Shown: one piece after another, positions 1 to 7,495 of the stretch
Layout of the letters: each line of letters starts with the position of its first letter
Numbering within the stretch: position 1 is the stretch's first letter
Assembly: GCA_963544755.1 (NCBI GenBank)
Contig: CAUUGH010000003.1
Span: forward strand, 1 to 64,000
Reading direction: 5' to 3'
Length of the DNA: 64,000 nucleotides
Source of the DNA: Selenomonas sp963544755
GTDB taxonomy: Bacteria > Bacillota > Negativicutes > Selenomonadales > Selenomonadaceae
Made by a program: the position numbers and the translations under genes
Notes under the pieces: generated by a model
Database searches by the model: none
What the model saw: only the letters and a program-made list of their open reading frames with translations
What the model was told of the DNA's origin: nothing

Positions 1-326
1 TTATAGGTACAAGAAGCGAGAAATTTTTCATACTCCGTGAATAGATCTTCCATCTTTGTACTGGCGGCATCTAAGCGATTTTTTAACTCGGCACGTTGTG
101 CAGGATCTCTTGCAAGAGCGTACAAGATAGCGACGATCCTAACATCGTTGGTGGTGTCTGAAAGATCTGATGCTATCGAAAAACACCCGGCATATTGCAT
201 AATCTCACCTGAGGCATCATTTAGCATCTTCCCGGAATAGCCTGCATAAAAGCCAAAGCTTGTAAAAAATATGAGCAGCACGGAAAAACATAAAATAATC
301 TTTTTTGATACAGTCAAGCTATCCAT
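1..326 (-). CDS. methyl-accepting chemotaxis protein, N-terminal part (cut by window edge)
   Basis: The reading frame is open from an ATG at 326 (minus strand) to the window edge, giving 108 residues that start MDSLTVSKKIILCFSVLLIF. A clean ribosome-binding site (AAAGGATGG) lies 5-10 bases upstream. The N-terminus has a basic start and one hydrophobic segment (about residues 9-28). A helical periplasmic stretch follows, with LSDTTNDVRIVAILYALARD and RLDAASTKMEDLFTEYEKF, which resembles the four-helix-bundle (4HB/TarH) sensor of chemoreceptors. HAMP and signalling domains would lie outside the window, so the family call rests on the N-terminus only. A histidine kinase with a 4HB sensor is the main alternative. 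The short plus-strand frame over 37-240 is its shadow. Confidence 0.65.
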   Translation of the reverse strand, partial: MDSLTVSKKIILCFSVLLIFFTSFGFYAGYSGKMLNDASGEIMQYAGCFSIASDLSDTTNDVRIVAILYALARDPAQRAELKNRLDAASTKMEDLFTEYEKFLASCTY

Positions 327-647
327 TGCGGATCCATCCTTTCAACCATCCCTAAAAACCGTCCATCAAACATATGTCGCTAGCTAACTCCCCCCATCAC
401 CGCATGGACATCTTGCAAAAATAACACGGAAAGATTTTATTGAAGAAAATGCTGATCAACATAATATATAAGCAGACGTTTTCATATTATGTGAAAATGA
501 TATGAAATTACAACAAATATTATTTAATATATCATGTCTTTATAAGAATAGCACATTTGCCCCCCCCCACAAGACATTTTGCAAAATTTCTGTAAGTGTC
601 GAATTAACGATAATTTTCAACGAGCGTGCAATTTATCGCTTGAGTTA
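327..647. other. AT-rich intergenic region with a C9 tract
   Basis: No gene is seen here. The region separates the 3' end of the CobT-like gene from the start of the chemoreceptor, both on the minus strand. It holds a run of nine C at 560-568 and a run of six C at 390-395. A weak minus-strand promoter-like pair (TTGTAA, 18 bases, TAATAT) can be read around 485-515. I see no convincing terminator hairpin after the CobT-like gene. Confidence 0.5.
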
Positions 648-2621
648 TTAGCCTTGCTGACCTCTGCCGGGGCCATCATCGGCAGCAGCGACGGCTGTTT
701 GGGCAAATGTTTTCATGTCGTTTAGTACATAAAGGGCGGCATCTATCAGGCGTATGCCGAGCGTGGCAGCGATGCCGCAGCTTGCTGCAAGAAAGAGGGG
801 GAAGATGTCTCTTTGCAGATAGAGCAGATAAGGAGATATTGTAGGTGAAAGACGCTTAGCGTAGCGTGCGATGCTTTCTCCTGCCGGATCGTCTAGTACA
901 ATAAGCGTGCGGTTTGTACCGGCAGCGCAAAACGCACCTAAAAGTGCGGCTGCTTCTATTTGTAGAGTTGGCGAAAGTTGGCGCAGCGTGTCAAGCGAGG
1001 GGGTAGCATCTTTTGGCGAACAGAGTATTTTTTTTAGCGATGCCGCTTTTTTTTGGGCTGCTTTTTCTGTCGGCGCAGCGAGTGAGATGCCAAGGATAGC
1101 ACAGTCTTTTACCATCTCTAGCGCGATCTTTTGTCCGTAGGTGAAGGCAGCCGCCGCTGTAGAGTCTAGTGCAAGCTGCACAAATGTCACGGGCGCATTT
1201 GTATGTGCGCTAAAAGCTGTCGTTAGTTGTTTTTGCGGCTCAGATAGCTTTTTTGTAGTAAAAACGAGCAGGGCGCGCTTTGTTTTAAGTGTCGGTCGCG
1301 GATCGTGCGTGATACCTGCAAGATGCACCGAGAGTTCTTCTAGTTTGCCAAGACTGTAGATGGGCTTTAAAAGGCTGTTGAGCCGCTTTTGGCAACAAGA
1401 CATAGCAAAAGTGTCCGGTTTGGGAAATGTAGGCAGGCAAATGGCAGCAGCGTCGTCAAAGGCGTCAATTACAGCATCTGCATCTGATGTGTTTTGCACT
1501 ATATTCGTTGCTTTTAGCACTCTTTGTGTGTTTTTTAGAGCCGGCTCTTTTGTAGCGGCGATGCTATCAGATGTATATTGACAGGCATTAAGTGTTGCAT
1601 CTAAGAAGTCGGCGATTATAGATGAGCCGATTGCTTCTCCTAAACGAAACCGCATATCCATATAAGGCGTAAGAGCGAGCTTTTTTAAGATGGCGGCGTG
1701 TGCCGGCTCTAAAGAAATATGTGATGGCAAGAGGACATCTTTGCTGGCAGGAGCAAGCGCTTGGGCTATAAGCGCTGCTGCACCTGTGTTGACACCATCT
1801 AGGATAACGAGAGCTCTTTTTAGCGCTGCGCCGAGGATAATGCCTGCGATACAGCCAAATTCAAAGCCGCCAACTTTTTGCAAGACGTCAATGCCGTCAT
1901 GTGGATCCGGGTGGTTGATTTTAAGAATTTGACGTACGACTTCGATTTTTTTTTGCAGCCTTTTTTCCGAGATGTTTGTGCCGCGCCCGGTGGCTTGTTC
2001 TGGTGTTTGCTGACAAAGGCAAGCGGTGATCGCTGCGCTTGTCGTGGTGTTTGCGATGCCCATTTCGCCCGGCAAAAAGCAGCGGTAGCCTTTTGCTATA
2101 AGATCTTTGGCGAGGTCAATGCCTATGGCAAGCGAGCGGATCGCTTCTTTTCGCGTCATGGCAGGGCCTTTTGCAGAGTTTTTTGTGCCGCGTGCGATCT
2201 TGCGATCGATAAGATCAGGCAGCGGCGGCAGCGGCTCTTTGATACCGAGATCGACGACGAACAGATCGCTTTTGGCAAAGTCTGCAAGGGCATTGGCGCT
2301 AGCGCCTTTGGAAAGCAGGTAATTTGCCGTCATTTGCGCTGTCGTTTCGGGCGGATAGGCACTTAGCCGCATTTTTGCAACGCCGTGGTCGGCGCAGCAG
2401 ATGATCGTACATTTCTTTAGTTTTTCCAAGGGAGCCAAAGAAGGGCTTTTTTCATTCACATGGCATCTTGTCGCTTGCAGGTAGCGTTGCAAGATGTGTA
2501 AGAGCCTACCGAGTCTAAGTGACGAAAGCGCAGGAGGTAGTGCCTCTTGCGGCTCTTTTTTGCCGGCCTTAATAGCCGAAATGGTATCAAAGACCGTTTT
2601 TGCTTCAAGAGATTGGTTCAT
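648..2621 (-). CDS. double CobT-like phosphoribosyltransferase (possible fused ArsA-ArsB), cobamide lower-ligand activation
   Basis: The protein has 657 residues, about twice the usual length of CobT (nicotinate-nucleotide:dimethylbenzimidazole phosphoribosyltransferase, about 350). Residues 30-348 are a full CobT domain: CCADHGVAKMRLSAYPPE (75-92), RKIARGT (140-146), GEMGIANTT (185-193, E186) and MRFRLGEAIGSS (323-334, E329). These keep both glutamates found in CobT. Residues 411-640 are a second, divergent CobT-like domain. It starts with the CobT entry motif (KPIYSLGKLEELSVHLAG, 419-436) and ends like CobT (LIDAALYVLNDMKTFAQTAV), but the GEMGI segment is gone and no acidic residue stands at the second glutamate site (about 611-620). 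Tandem CobT homologues ArsA and ArsB of Sporomusa activate phenolic bases; a fused version is my inference. It lies 23 bases after patB, probably in the same operon. Confidence 0.8.
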   Translation of the reverse strand: MNQSLEAKTVFDTISAIKAGKKEPQEALPPALSSLRLGRLLHILQRYLQATRCHVNEKSPSLAPLEKLKKCTIICCADHGVAKMRLSAYPPETTAQMTANYLLSKGASANALADFAKSDLFVVDLGIKEPLPPLPDLIDRKIARGTKNSAKGPAMTRKEAIRSLAIGIDLAKDLIAKGYRCFLPGEMGIANTTTSAAITACLCQQTPEQATGRGTNISEKRLQKKIEVVRQILKINHPDPHDGIDVLQKVGGFEFGCIAGIILGAALKRALVILDGVNTGAAALIAQALAPASKDVLLPSHISLEPAHAAILKKLALTPYMDMRFRLGEAIGSSIIADFLDATLNACQYTSDSIAATKEPALKNTQRVLKATNIVQNTSDADAVIDAFDDAAAICLPTFPKPDTFAMSCCQKRLNSLLKPIYSLGKLEELSVHLAGITHDPRPTLKTKRALLVFTTKKLSEPQKQLTTAFSAHTNAPVTFVQLALDSTAAAAFTYGQKIALEMVKDCAILGISLAAPTEKAAQKKAASLKKILCSPKDATPSLDTLRQLSPTLQIEAAALLGAFCAAGTNRTLIVLDDPAGESIARYAKRLSPTISPYLLYLQRDIFPLFLAASCGIAATLGIRLIDAALYVLNDMKTFAQTAVAAADDGPGRGQQG

Positions 2622-2644
2622 ATAAAGACCTCTTTTAGCGCTTT

Positions 2645-3817
2645 TTAGTCAAAAACGCGTGCGAGTGCTAGAAGCCCTTTTTCTAGTGTCTGCCAAGGGC
2701 AGGCGATATTTAGACGTTGAAAGCCGGCGCCGCTTGCGCCAAAGATCGCACCATCGTCTAGCCAAAGGCGCGCTTGGCTGATGATTTTTTGGTCGAGGTC
2801 TTTGGCGTTTATACCATAATCGCGAAAATCAAGCCACAAAAGGTAGGTTCCTTCCGGCTCAATCAAGCGTACTTTGGCTAGATGCGATGCCAGGAAGTCT
2901 TTGGTGTTTTTGATGTTTTGCTCAAGATAGCAAAGAAGCGCATCTAGCCACGCGCCGCCTTCTTTATAAGCCGCTTGAGCTGCTAAGATCCCAAAAAGAT
3001 TCGGCTCGCCGTAGCCAGTATTACAAACTTCCTGCTGAAATTTCCGGCGCAAATTTTCGTCTTGGATGAAAATATTAGAAAGCTGTAACCCTGCTATATT
3101 GAAGGTCTTACTAGGCGCTGTGCAGGTGATCGTACGCGCTGCTGCTTCTTTAGAAAGTAAAGCAAAGGGCGTGTGCTTTTTACCAGGGCGCACGAAGTCG
3201 GCGTGAATTTCATCGGCGACGACAATTACGTCATGTGCGATGCAAATTTCACTAAGACGCTTAAGTTCTTCGTGCTGCCAGACGCGCCCGACAGGATTAT
3301 GAGGGCTGCAAAAGAGCAAGAGTTTGACATTTTGCTCGATAATTTTTTTCTCAATATCTGTAAAGTCCATGCGATATGTGCCGTCTATCAAGTGCAGCGT
3401 GCTAGTAACAATCTTTCGCCCGTTGTTACGAACGGCACTAAAAAACGGATAATAGACCGGCTCGGTAACTAAAACAGCATCACCCGGCAAAGTAAAAGCC
3501 CGCACCGCCATGCAAAGCGCGAATACGACGCCGGGCGTTATCACTATAGATTCTTTGCCCGGCCACCAACCGCGCCTTACGCAAAACCATTGCTTAAGTG
3601 CTTTATAGTAGTCGTCTTTGGGGCTAGAGTAGCCGAAGATGCCATGATCGGCGCGTTGACGAACGGCATCACACACAGCTTTTGGTGCGCGAAAATCCAT
3701 ATCAGCTACCCAAAATGGCAGTACGTCGATGGGATAGCCGCGTTCGGTGGCAAAATCGTATTTCAAGCTGTTTGTATGGCGACGCTCGATTAGTGCATCG
3801 AAGTTAAAATTATTCAT
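2645..3817 (-). CDS. patB: PLP-dependent C-S lyase of the MalY/PatB family
   Basis: A 390-residue fold-type I aminotransferase-like enzyme. FWVADMDFRAPKAV near the N-terminus, SPHNPVGRVW, VVADEIHADFV (PLP-contacting Asp) and the lysine motif TCTAPSKTFNIAGLQ are the hallmarks of MalY/PatB cystathionine beta-lyase-like proteins, which cleave C-S bonds of cystathionine or cysteine with release of thiol, pyruvate and ammonia. The length is normal. The start ATG at 3817 follows GAAAGGGG. The gene precedes the CobT-like gene on the same strand with a 23-base gap. A copy of the dispersed palindromic repeat lies just upstream (3843-3911), and its end forms part of a plausible promoter (TTGTAA, 17 bases, TAAAAT). 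Cytosolic; exact substrate unknown. Confidence 0.88.
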   Translation of the reverse strand: MNNFNFDALIERRHTNSLKYDFATERGYPIDVLPFWVADMDFRAPKAVCDAVRQRADHGIFGYSSPKDDYYKALKQWFCVRRGWWPGKESIVITPGVVFALCMAVRAFTLPGDAVLVTEPVYYPFFSAVRNNGRKIVTSTLHLIDGTYRMDFTDIEKKIIEQNVKLLLFCSPHNPVGRVWQHEELKRLSEICIAHDVIVVADEIHADFVRPGKKHTPFALLSKEAAARTITCTAPSKTFNIAGLQLSNIFIQDENLRRKFQQEVCNTGYGEPNLFGILAAQAAYKEGGAWLDALLCYLEQNIKNTKDFLASHLAKVRLIEPEGTYLLWLDFRDYGINAKDLDQKIISQARLWLDDGAIFGASGAGFQRLNIACPWQTLEKGLLALARVFD

Positions 3818-3842
3818 AAAAGTGTACCCCTTTCATACACGA

Positions 3843-3911
3843 GAGCCACTGATAAATTAAGCTGCTCATCTTCATGCATCTTTACAAATTCATTTTATCA
3901 GTGTTTTCTTT
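3843..3911 (-). repeat. dispersed palindromic repeat, copy A (minus orientation)
   Basis: Inverted ends CACTGATAAATTAAGC and ATTTTATCAGTG are seen at 3847-3862 and 3892-3903. Read on the minus strand, the unit starts AAGAAAACACTGATAAAATG, matching the other copies. It sits between the divergent patB and DUF2232 genes. Confidence 0.8.
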
Positions 3912-3953
3912 ATTTTACAACTTCCCTTAGATAGTTGCGCGTGTAGGTTTATA

Positions 3954-3983
3954 TTGAACAATCGCCGTCTTTTCTGTTATAAT
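3954..3983 (+). promoter_or_regulatory. sigma-A type promoter of the DUF2232-gdpP-rplI-lon operon
   Basis: TTGAAC at 3954-3959, an 18-base spacer and a perfect TATAAT at 3978-3983. The start codon of the first gene lies about 60 bases downstream, giving a short leader. Confidence 0.75.
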
Positions 3984-4044
3984 AGAGTCTGAATTTATCC
4001 GTGCGCTCTTTTTTCGCGTACGCGCCTTTAGAGAGGATGACTCG

Positions 4045-5004
4045 ATGAGGATGCAACAGATCTCGCCTAGTAATGAGCGTTTGGCTTTTTTTATCATGGC
4101 GATTCTTTTTGCACTGGCTGCGCCGTTTTTGCCGGTCTTGGGCGTTGCTTTGCTTTTAGGTTGGACTGCGCCTTTGGTCGTTTTGCTTTTGCGCCATGGC
4201 TTTTTATATGCCGTCCTCGCGTTTTTTTTGGCGGCCGGCTTTTATTATGCTGTACTGGGCGCTGTGGCGACGCTTCATATAATGTTTCTGGTGGCGCCGT
4301 TGGCTTTTTTCATGGGCTTTGCTCTGCGCCGCAAGTGGCAGGCGGTGCGCCTTATCAGATGGGGTTTGGCTGTTTCGCTTTCAAGTACGCTCATTTCGCT
4401 TTTTTTGGTGTCGCTTATTTTTGGCGTCGATCCTTTAGAGCCGTTTATTGCGGCGGTGCGCGAATCTTATCAAGCTCTTGGCGCTGTCATACAGTCAAAG
4501 AACAGCCTTACGCCATCGGCGGCTAAGGCGCTGGAGCAGCAGGCAGCTTCTGTCGTTGAAACGATCTCTTTGGTCGCGCCGACGATCTTGCTCTTTGAGG
4601 CGGCTATTGCTGTTTTCATAAACTTTTTTGCAAGCGGCGTTTTGCTCTCACGCATCGGTGAGCATATGCCATCTTTGCCATCTTTTTCCAAGTGGCACTT
4701 TTCTGTTTATTTTCTTTTTCTTTTTGGCTTTTCTCTGGTCGGTCTTTACTGGGGCAGTACGCGCGAGATCGCCATTCTTTATAAGGTGGCGTTAAATGGC
4801 AATATTATCGCGACTTTTGCCGGTCTTATTCAAGGTTTTTCGCTCTTGTGGTATGCAGCGGATCACTTTCGCATCGGACGCTTTTGGCGGCTTTTGCTCA
4901 TATTTTTTACTGTCTTTAGTGCCTTTTTCATGCAGCTTATCGCCTTTACGGGGCTTTTTGATATGTACTTTGACTATCGCCGCCGCTTTAGTCGTCGGCG
5001 TTAG
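4045..5004 (+). CDS. DUF2232 (YybS-like) polytopic membrane protein
   Basis: A 319-residue, very hydrophobic protein with about eight membrane segments, rich in Phe and Leu, ending in a basic tail (DYRRRFSRRR). Sequence character and position directly before gdpP and rplI match the YybS/DUF2232 family of Firmicutes. Its function is not established; a role as the membrane part of a transporter or in cell-envelope homeostasis has only been guessed from context. The ATG at 4045 is preceded by GAGAGGATGA. It is the first gene of the operon: the promoter is at 3954-3983, and gdpP follows after 44 bases. No truncation is seen. Confidence 0.8.
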   Translation: MRMQQISPSNERLAFFIMAILFALAAPFLPVLGVALLLGWTAPLVVLLLRHGFLYAVLAFFLAAGFYYAVLGAVATLHIMFLVAPLAFFMGFALRRKWQAVRLIRWGLAVSLSSTLISLFLVSLIFGVDPLEPFIAAVRESYQALGAVIQSKNSLTPSAAKALEQQAASVVETISLVAPTILLFEAAIAVFINFFASGVLLSRIGEHMPSLPSFSKWHFSVYFLFLFGFSLVGLYWGSTREIAILYKVALNGNIIATFAGLIQGFSLLWYAADHFRIGRFWRLLLIFFTVFSAFFMQLIAFTGLFDMYFDYRRRFSRRR

Positions 5005-5048
5005 GATGACGTAAGCTGAGTTTTTTGATCGCATAGGAGGTGGCTTTC

Positions 5049-7076
5049 TTGCCGCGAAATCTATCGGCATGGGTGGACGCCTGCATTTATCTTGCCGTTT
5101 TGTTGGTGCTTGTCGTGGTATTGTCTTACTACAATGCCTATGTCGCAGCTATTGCTTTTGTCGTTTGGCTGCTCGTCGCCCTTTTTGCACGCGAACGCTG
5201 CCATGTGCGCCGCTGCGCTTTTGATACATATTGCCGTGATGTCATACGAAATGTCAGCGAAGTGGTGAATTTTGCCATAGAGCGTTTGCCGCAGGCTATT
5301 GTTATCGTCAATTCGGACGGTCGCATTGCTTGGACTAACGGCGTGGCAAAAGAGTACTTAAAAGAGCCGCCGCAAGTCGGGCTTTGTATTAAAGATTTTT
5401 TGCCGGGTATTATTTTAGAGCCGATCTGGGGCGATGCCGGCGAGTATGTTTTTTCGCATGAAACACGCTATTACAAGGTACGCTATCGCCCTATCGTGAC
5501 ATCTGATGATATTAAAGGGCTGATGGCTCTTTATATTGAGGATTGGACGGCTTATGAGGAGTTAAATCTTTTCTTTAATAATAGCCGTGCCGTGCTTTCT
5601 TATATACAGATCGACAATTTCGACGAGGTAATGCAGGGACTGTCTGAAGCAGAGCGCACAGCGCTGCTTTTTGAGGCAAATCGCCGCTTAGATGAGTGGC
5701 TAAAGGATCTAGGCGGCTTCATGCGCCGCGTAAGTGACGATCTGTATGTTGGCGTACTTGAAAGAAAAGCCCTTGATCGTGCAATCAAAGAGCATTTTGA
5801 TATATTAGATCGCGTGCGCAGCCTGCAAAGTACGAAGCGTTTGCCGTTGACGCTTTCCATGGGGCTTGCGGTCGCACAAGAGCAGTCGATGCAAGAACTC
5901 GGTAGAGAAGCACAGGCAGGTCTTGACCTTGCGCTAGGGCGCGGCGGCGATCAGGTAGTCGTGCGCTTAGACGGCAAAAATCATTTCTTCGGCGGCAAGG
6001 CGAAAGCGGTCGAAAAGCATACGCGTGTCAAAGCTCGTGTCGTCGCTCATGCCGTGCGTGAGATCATTGAAAATGCTGACGAAGTCATTATCATGGGGCA
6101 TCATAACGAGGATTTTGATTGCTTCGGTGCGGCTATCGGCATGGCGAAGATGGCGCGAGATCTTAAAAAGCCTGTGCATATCGTCTTGAGCGAGATGAAT
6201 GACGGTATTGATAAACTAATAGGGCTTTTGGCGGATGTTCCTGAATATGAGGGGCTTCTTATTTCTGCCGAAGAAGCAGCAGGCATTGACTTTGTAAACC
6301 CCGTCTTATTCGTCGTCGACACACATATACCGCATCTTGTTGCCGCGCCGCAGCTTTTAGAGCGTATCGCACAAGTCATCGTCATCGATCACCATCGTCG
6401 ATCGGGGGAAAGTTTTATAAAGTCGCCGCTTTTAGTTTACATCGAGCCGTCATCGAGTTCGACAAGTGAGCTTGTCACGGAGCTTTTGATGTATTTTAGC
6501 GACGATCTCGCGCTTTCGCGTTTTGATGCGACATCACTTTATTCTGGCATTGTCGTCGATACGAAAAATTTTGCCGTTCAGACCGGTATTCGCACCTTCG
6601 AGGCGGCAGCATATTTAAGGCGCGGCGGTGCCGATCCGGTCGTCGTGCGCCATCTTTTTAGAGCCGATTTTGAAACAGAGCGCGCACTTTCTAAGGCAAA
6701 GGCGGGAGCGCGTCTTTATCAAGGAGGGCTTATCACAGCGCAGATCCCAACTGTCATACAAAATATACAGGCAATCGCCGGTCAAGTCGCCGATTCGCTT
6801 CTTCGTATCGAGGACGTGCGTATGAGTTTGGTGTTTTTCCAACTAGATGCCGAAACGGTCGGCATCAGCGCACGCTCGACAGGCGATCTTAATATGCAGG
6901 TAATCATGGAGAGCTTTGGCGGCGGTGGGCATCAAAATGTCGCAGGCGCACAGGTAAAGGGCGAATCGCTAGAGGCGATTGAAGAGCGTGCCATCGCCAT
7001 CAGCCAGCAACATATAGAGGAGAATGATAAAGATGAAAGTGATATTGCAGCAAGACATAAAGAAAGTCGGAAGTAA
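5049..7076 (+). CDS. gdpP: cyclic-di-AMP phosphodiesterase GdpP (DHH-DHHA1)
   Basis: A membrane-anchored enzyme that hydrolyses c-di-AMP to pApA. It has about 675 residues from a TTG start at 5049, chosen because AGGAGG (5035-5040) stands eight bases upstream; a GTG at 5040 would overlap that site. Order of parts: two membrane helices, a PAS-like domain (LPQAIVIVNSDGRIAWTN), a degenerate GGDEF domain (SRAVLSYIQIDNFDEVMQG, with no GGDEF signature), then the DHH domain (VIIMGHHNEDFDCFGAAIG; VVDTHIPH; VIVIDHHRR) and the DHHA1 domain (ESFGGGGHQNVAGAQV). The metal-binding Asp and His residues are present. The 3' end overlaps rplI by 44 bases, which suggests coupled translation. Confidence 0.95.
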   Translation: MPRNLSAWVDACIYLAVLLVLVVVLSYYNAYVAAIAFVVWLLVALFARERCHVRRCAFDTYCRDVIRNVSEVVNFAIERLPQAIVIVNSDGRIAWTNGVAKEYLKEPPQVGLCIKDFLPGIILEPIWGDAGEYVFSHETRYYKVRYRPIVTSDDIKGLMALYIEDWTAYEELNLFFNNSRAVLSYIQIDNFDEVMQGLSEAERTALLFEANRRLDEWLKDLGGFMRRVSDDLYVGVLERKALDRAIKEHFDILDRVRSLQSTKRLPLTLSMGLAVAQEQSMQELGREAQAGLDLALGRGGDQVVVRLDGKNHFFGGKAKAVEKHTRVKARVVAHAVREIIENADEVIIMGHHNEDFDCFGAAIGMAKMARDLKKPVHIVLSEMNDGIDKLIGLLADVPEYEGLLISAEEAAGIDFVNPVLFVVDTHIPHLVAAPQLLERIAQVIVIDHHRRSGESFIKSPLLVYIEPSSSSTSELVTELLMYFSDDLALSRFDATSLYSGIVVDTKNFAVQTGIRTFEAAAYLRRGGADPVVVRHLFRADFETERALSKAKAGARLYQGGLITAQIPTVIQNIQAIAGQVADSLLRIEDVRMSLVFFQLDAETVGISARSTGDLNMQVIMESFGGGGHQNVAGAQVKGESLEAIEERAIAISQQHIEENDKDESDIAARHKESRK

Positions 7077-7479
7077 GGGCGATATTATTGATGTATCAGA
7101 AGGCTACGGCAGGAATTTTCTGCTTCCTAAAAAGCTCGCCGTCGAAGCGACAGCAGTAAATCTTGAAACGGCAAAGCAAAAGGCGGCTTCTGCGGCGCGA
7201 AAAAAGCAGCAGGCGGCAGATGAAGCGCGGCTTTTAGCAGCGCAGCTTGAAAAAGTCAGCGTCAAAGTCGCTGTTAGAATCGGTGAGGGCGGTAAATTGT
7301 TCGGCTCTATTGCCGGTAAAGATGTCGCCGATGCACTGAAAAAAGAGCATGGCATCGACATTGACCGGCGTAAGATCACGCTAAAAAGTGAGGTCACGGG
7401 TGAAGGCACCTACGAGGCTTTGATAAAGGTGCATCCTGAGATTCAAAGTACGATTCGCGTGCTTGTCGTGGCTAAGTAA
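7033..7479 (+). CDS. rplI: 50S ribosomal protein L9
   Basis: A 148-residue protein starting MKVILQQDIKKVGSKGDIID, the classic L9 N-terminus, with the Gly/Lys-rich loop, a long connecting helix and the C-terminal rRNA-binding domain (RIGEGGKLFGSIAGKDVADAL). The ATG at 7033 is preferred over one at 7024: it gives the canonical N-terminus and stands ten bases from GAGGAG (7017-7022). It overlaps the end of gdpP. L9 binds 23S rRNA near the base of the L1 stalk. Confidence 0.97.
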   Translation: MKVILQQDIKKVGSKGDIIDVSEGYGRNFLLPKKLAVEATAVNLETAKQKAASAARKKQQAADEARLLAAQLEKVSVKVAVRIGEGGKLFGSIAGKDVADALKKEHGIDIDRRKITLKSEVTGEGTYEALIKVHPEIQSTIRVLVVAK

Positions 7480-7495
7480 GCTAGAAAGAGGTATC

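Noticed and set aside
37..240. Short plus-strand frame with protein-like text
   Set aside because: It is the antisense shadow of the chemoreceptor N-terminus on the minus strand, which has a ribosome site, a membrane helix and a sensible sequence.
5040..5048. GTG start for gdpP at 5040
   Set aside because: It overlaps the AGGAGG that serves the TTG at 5049.
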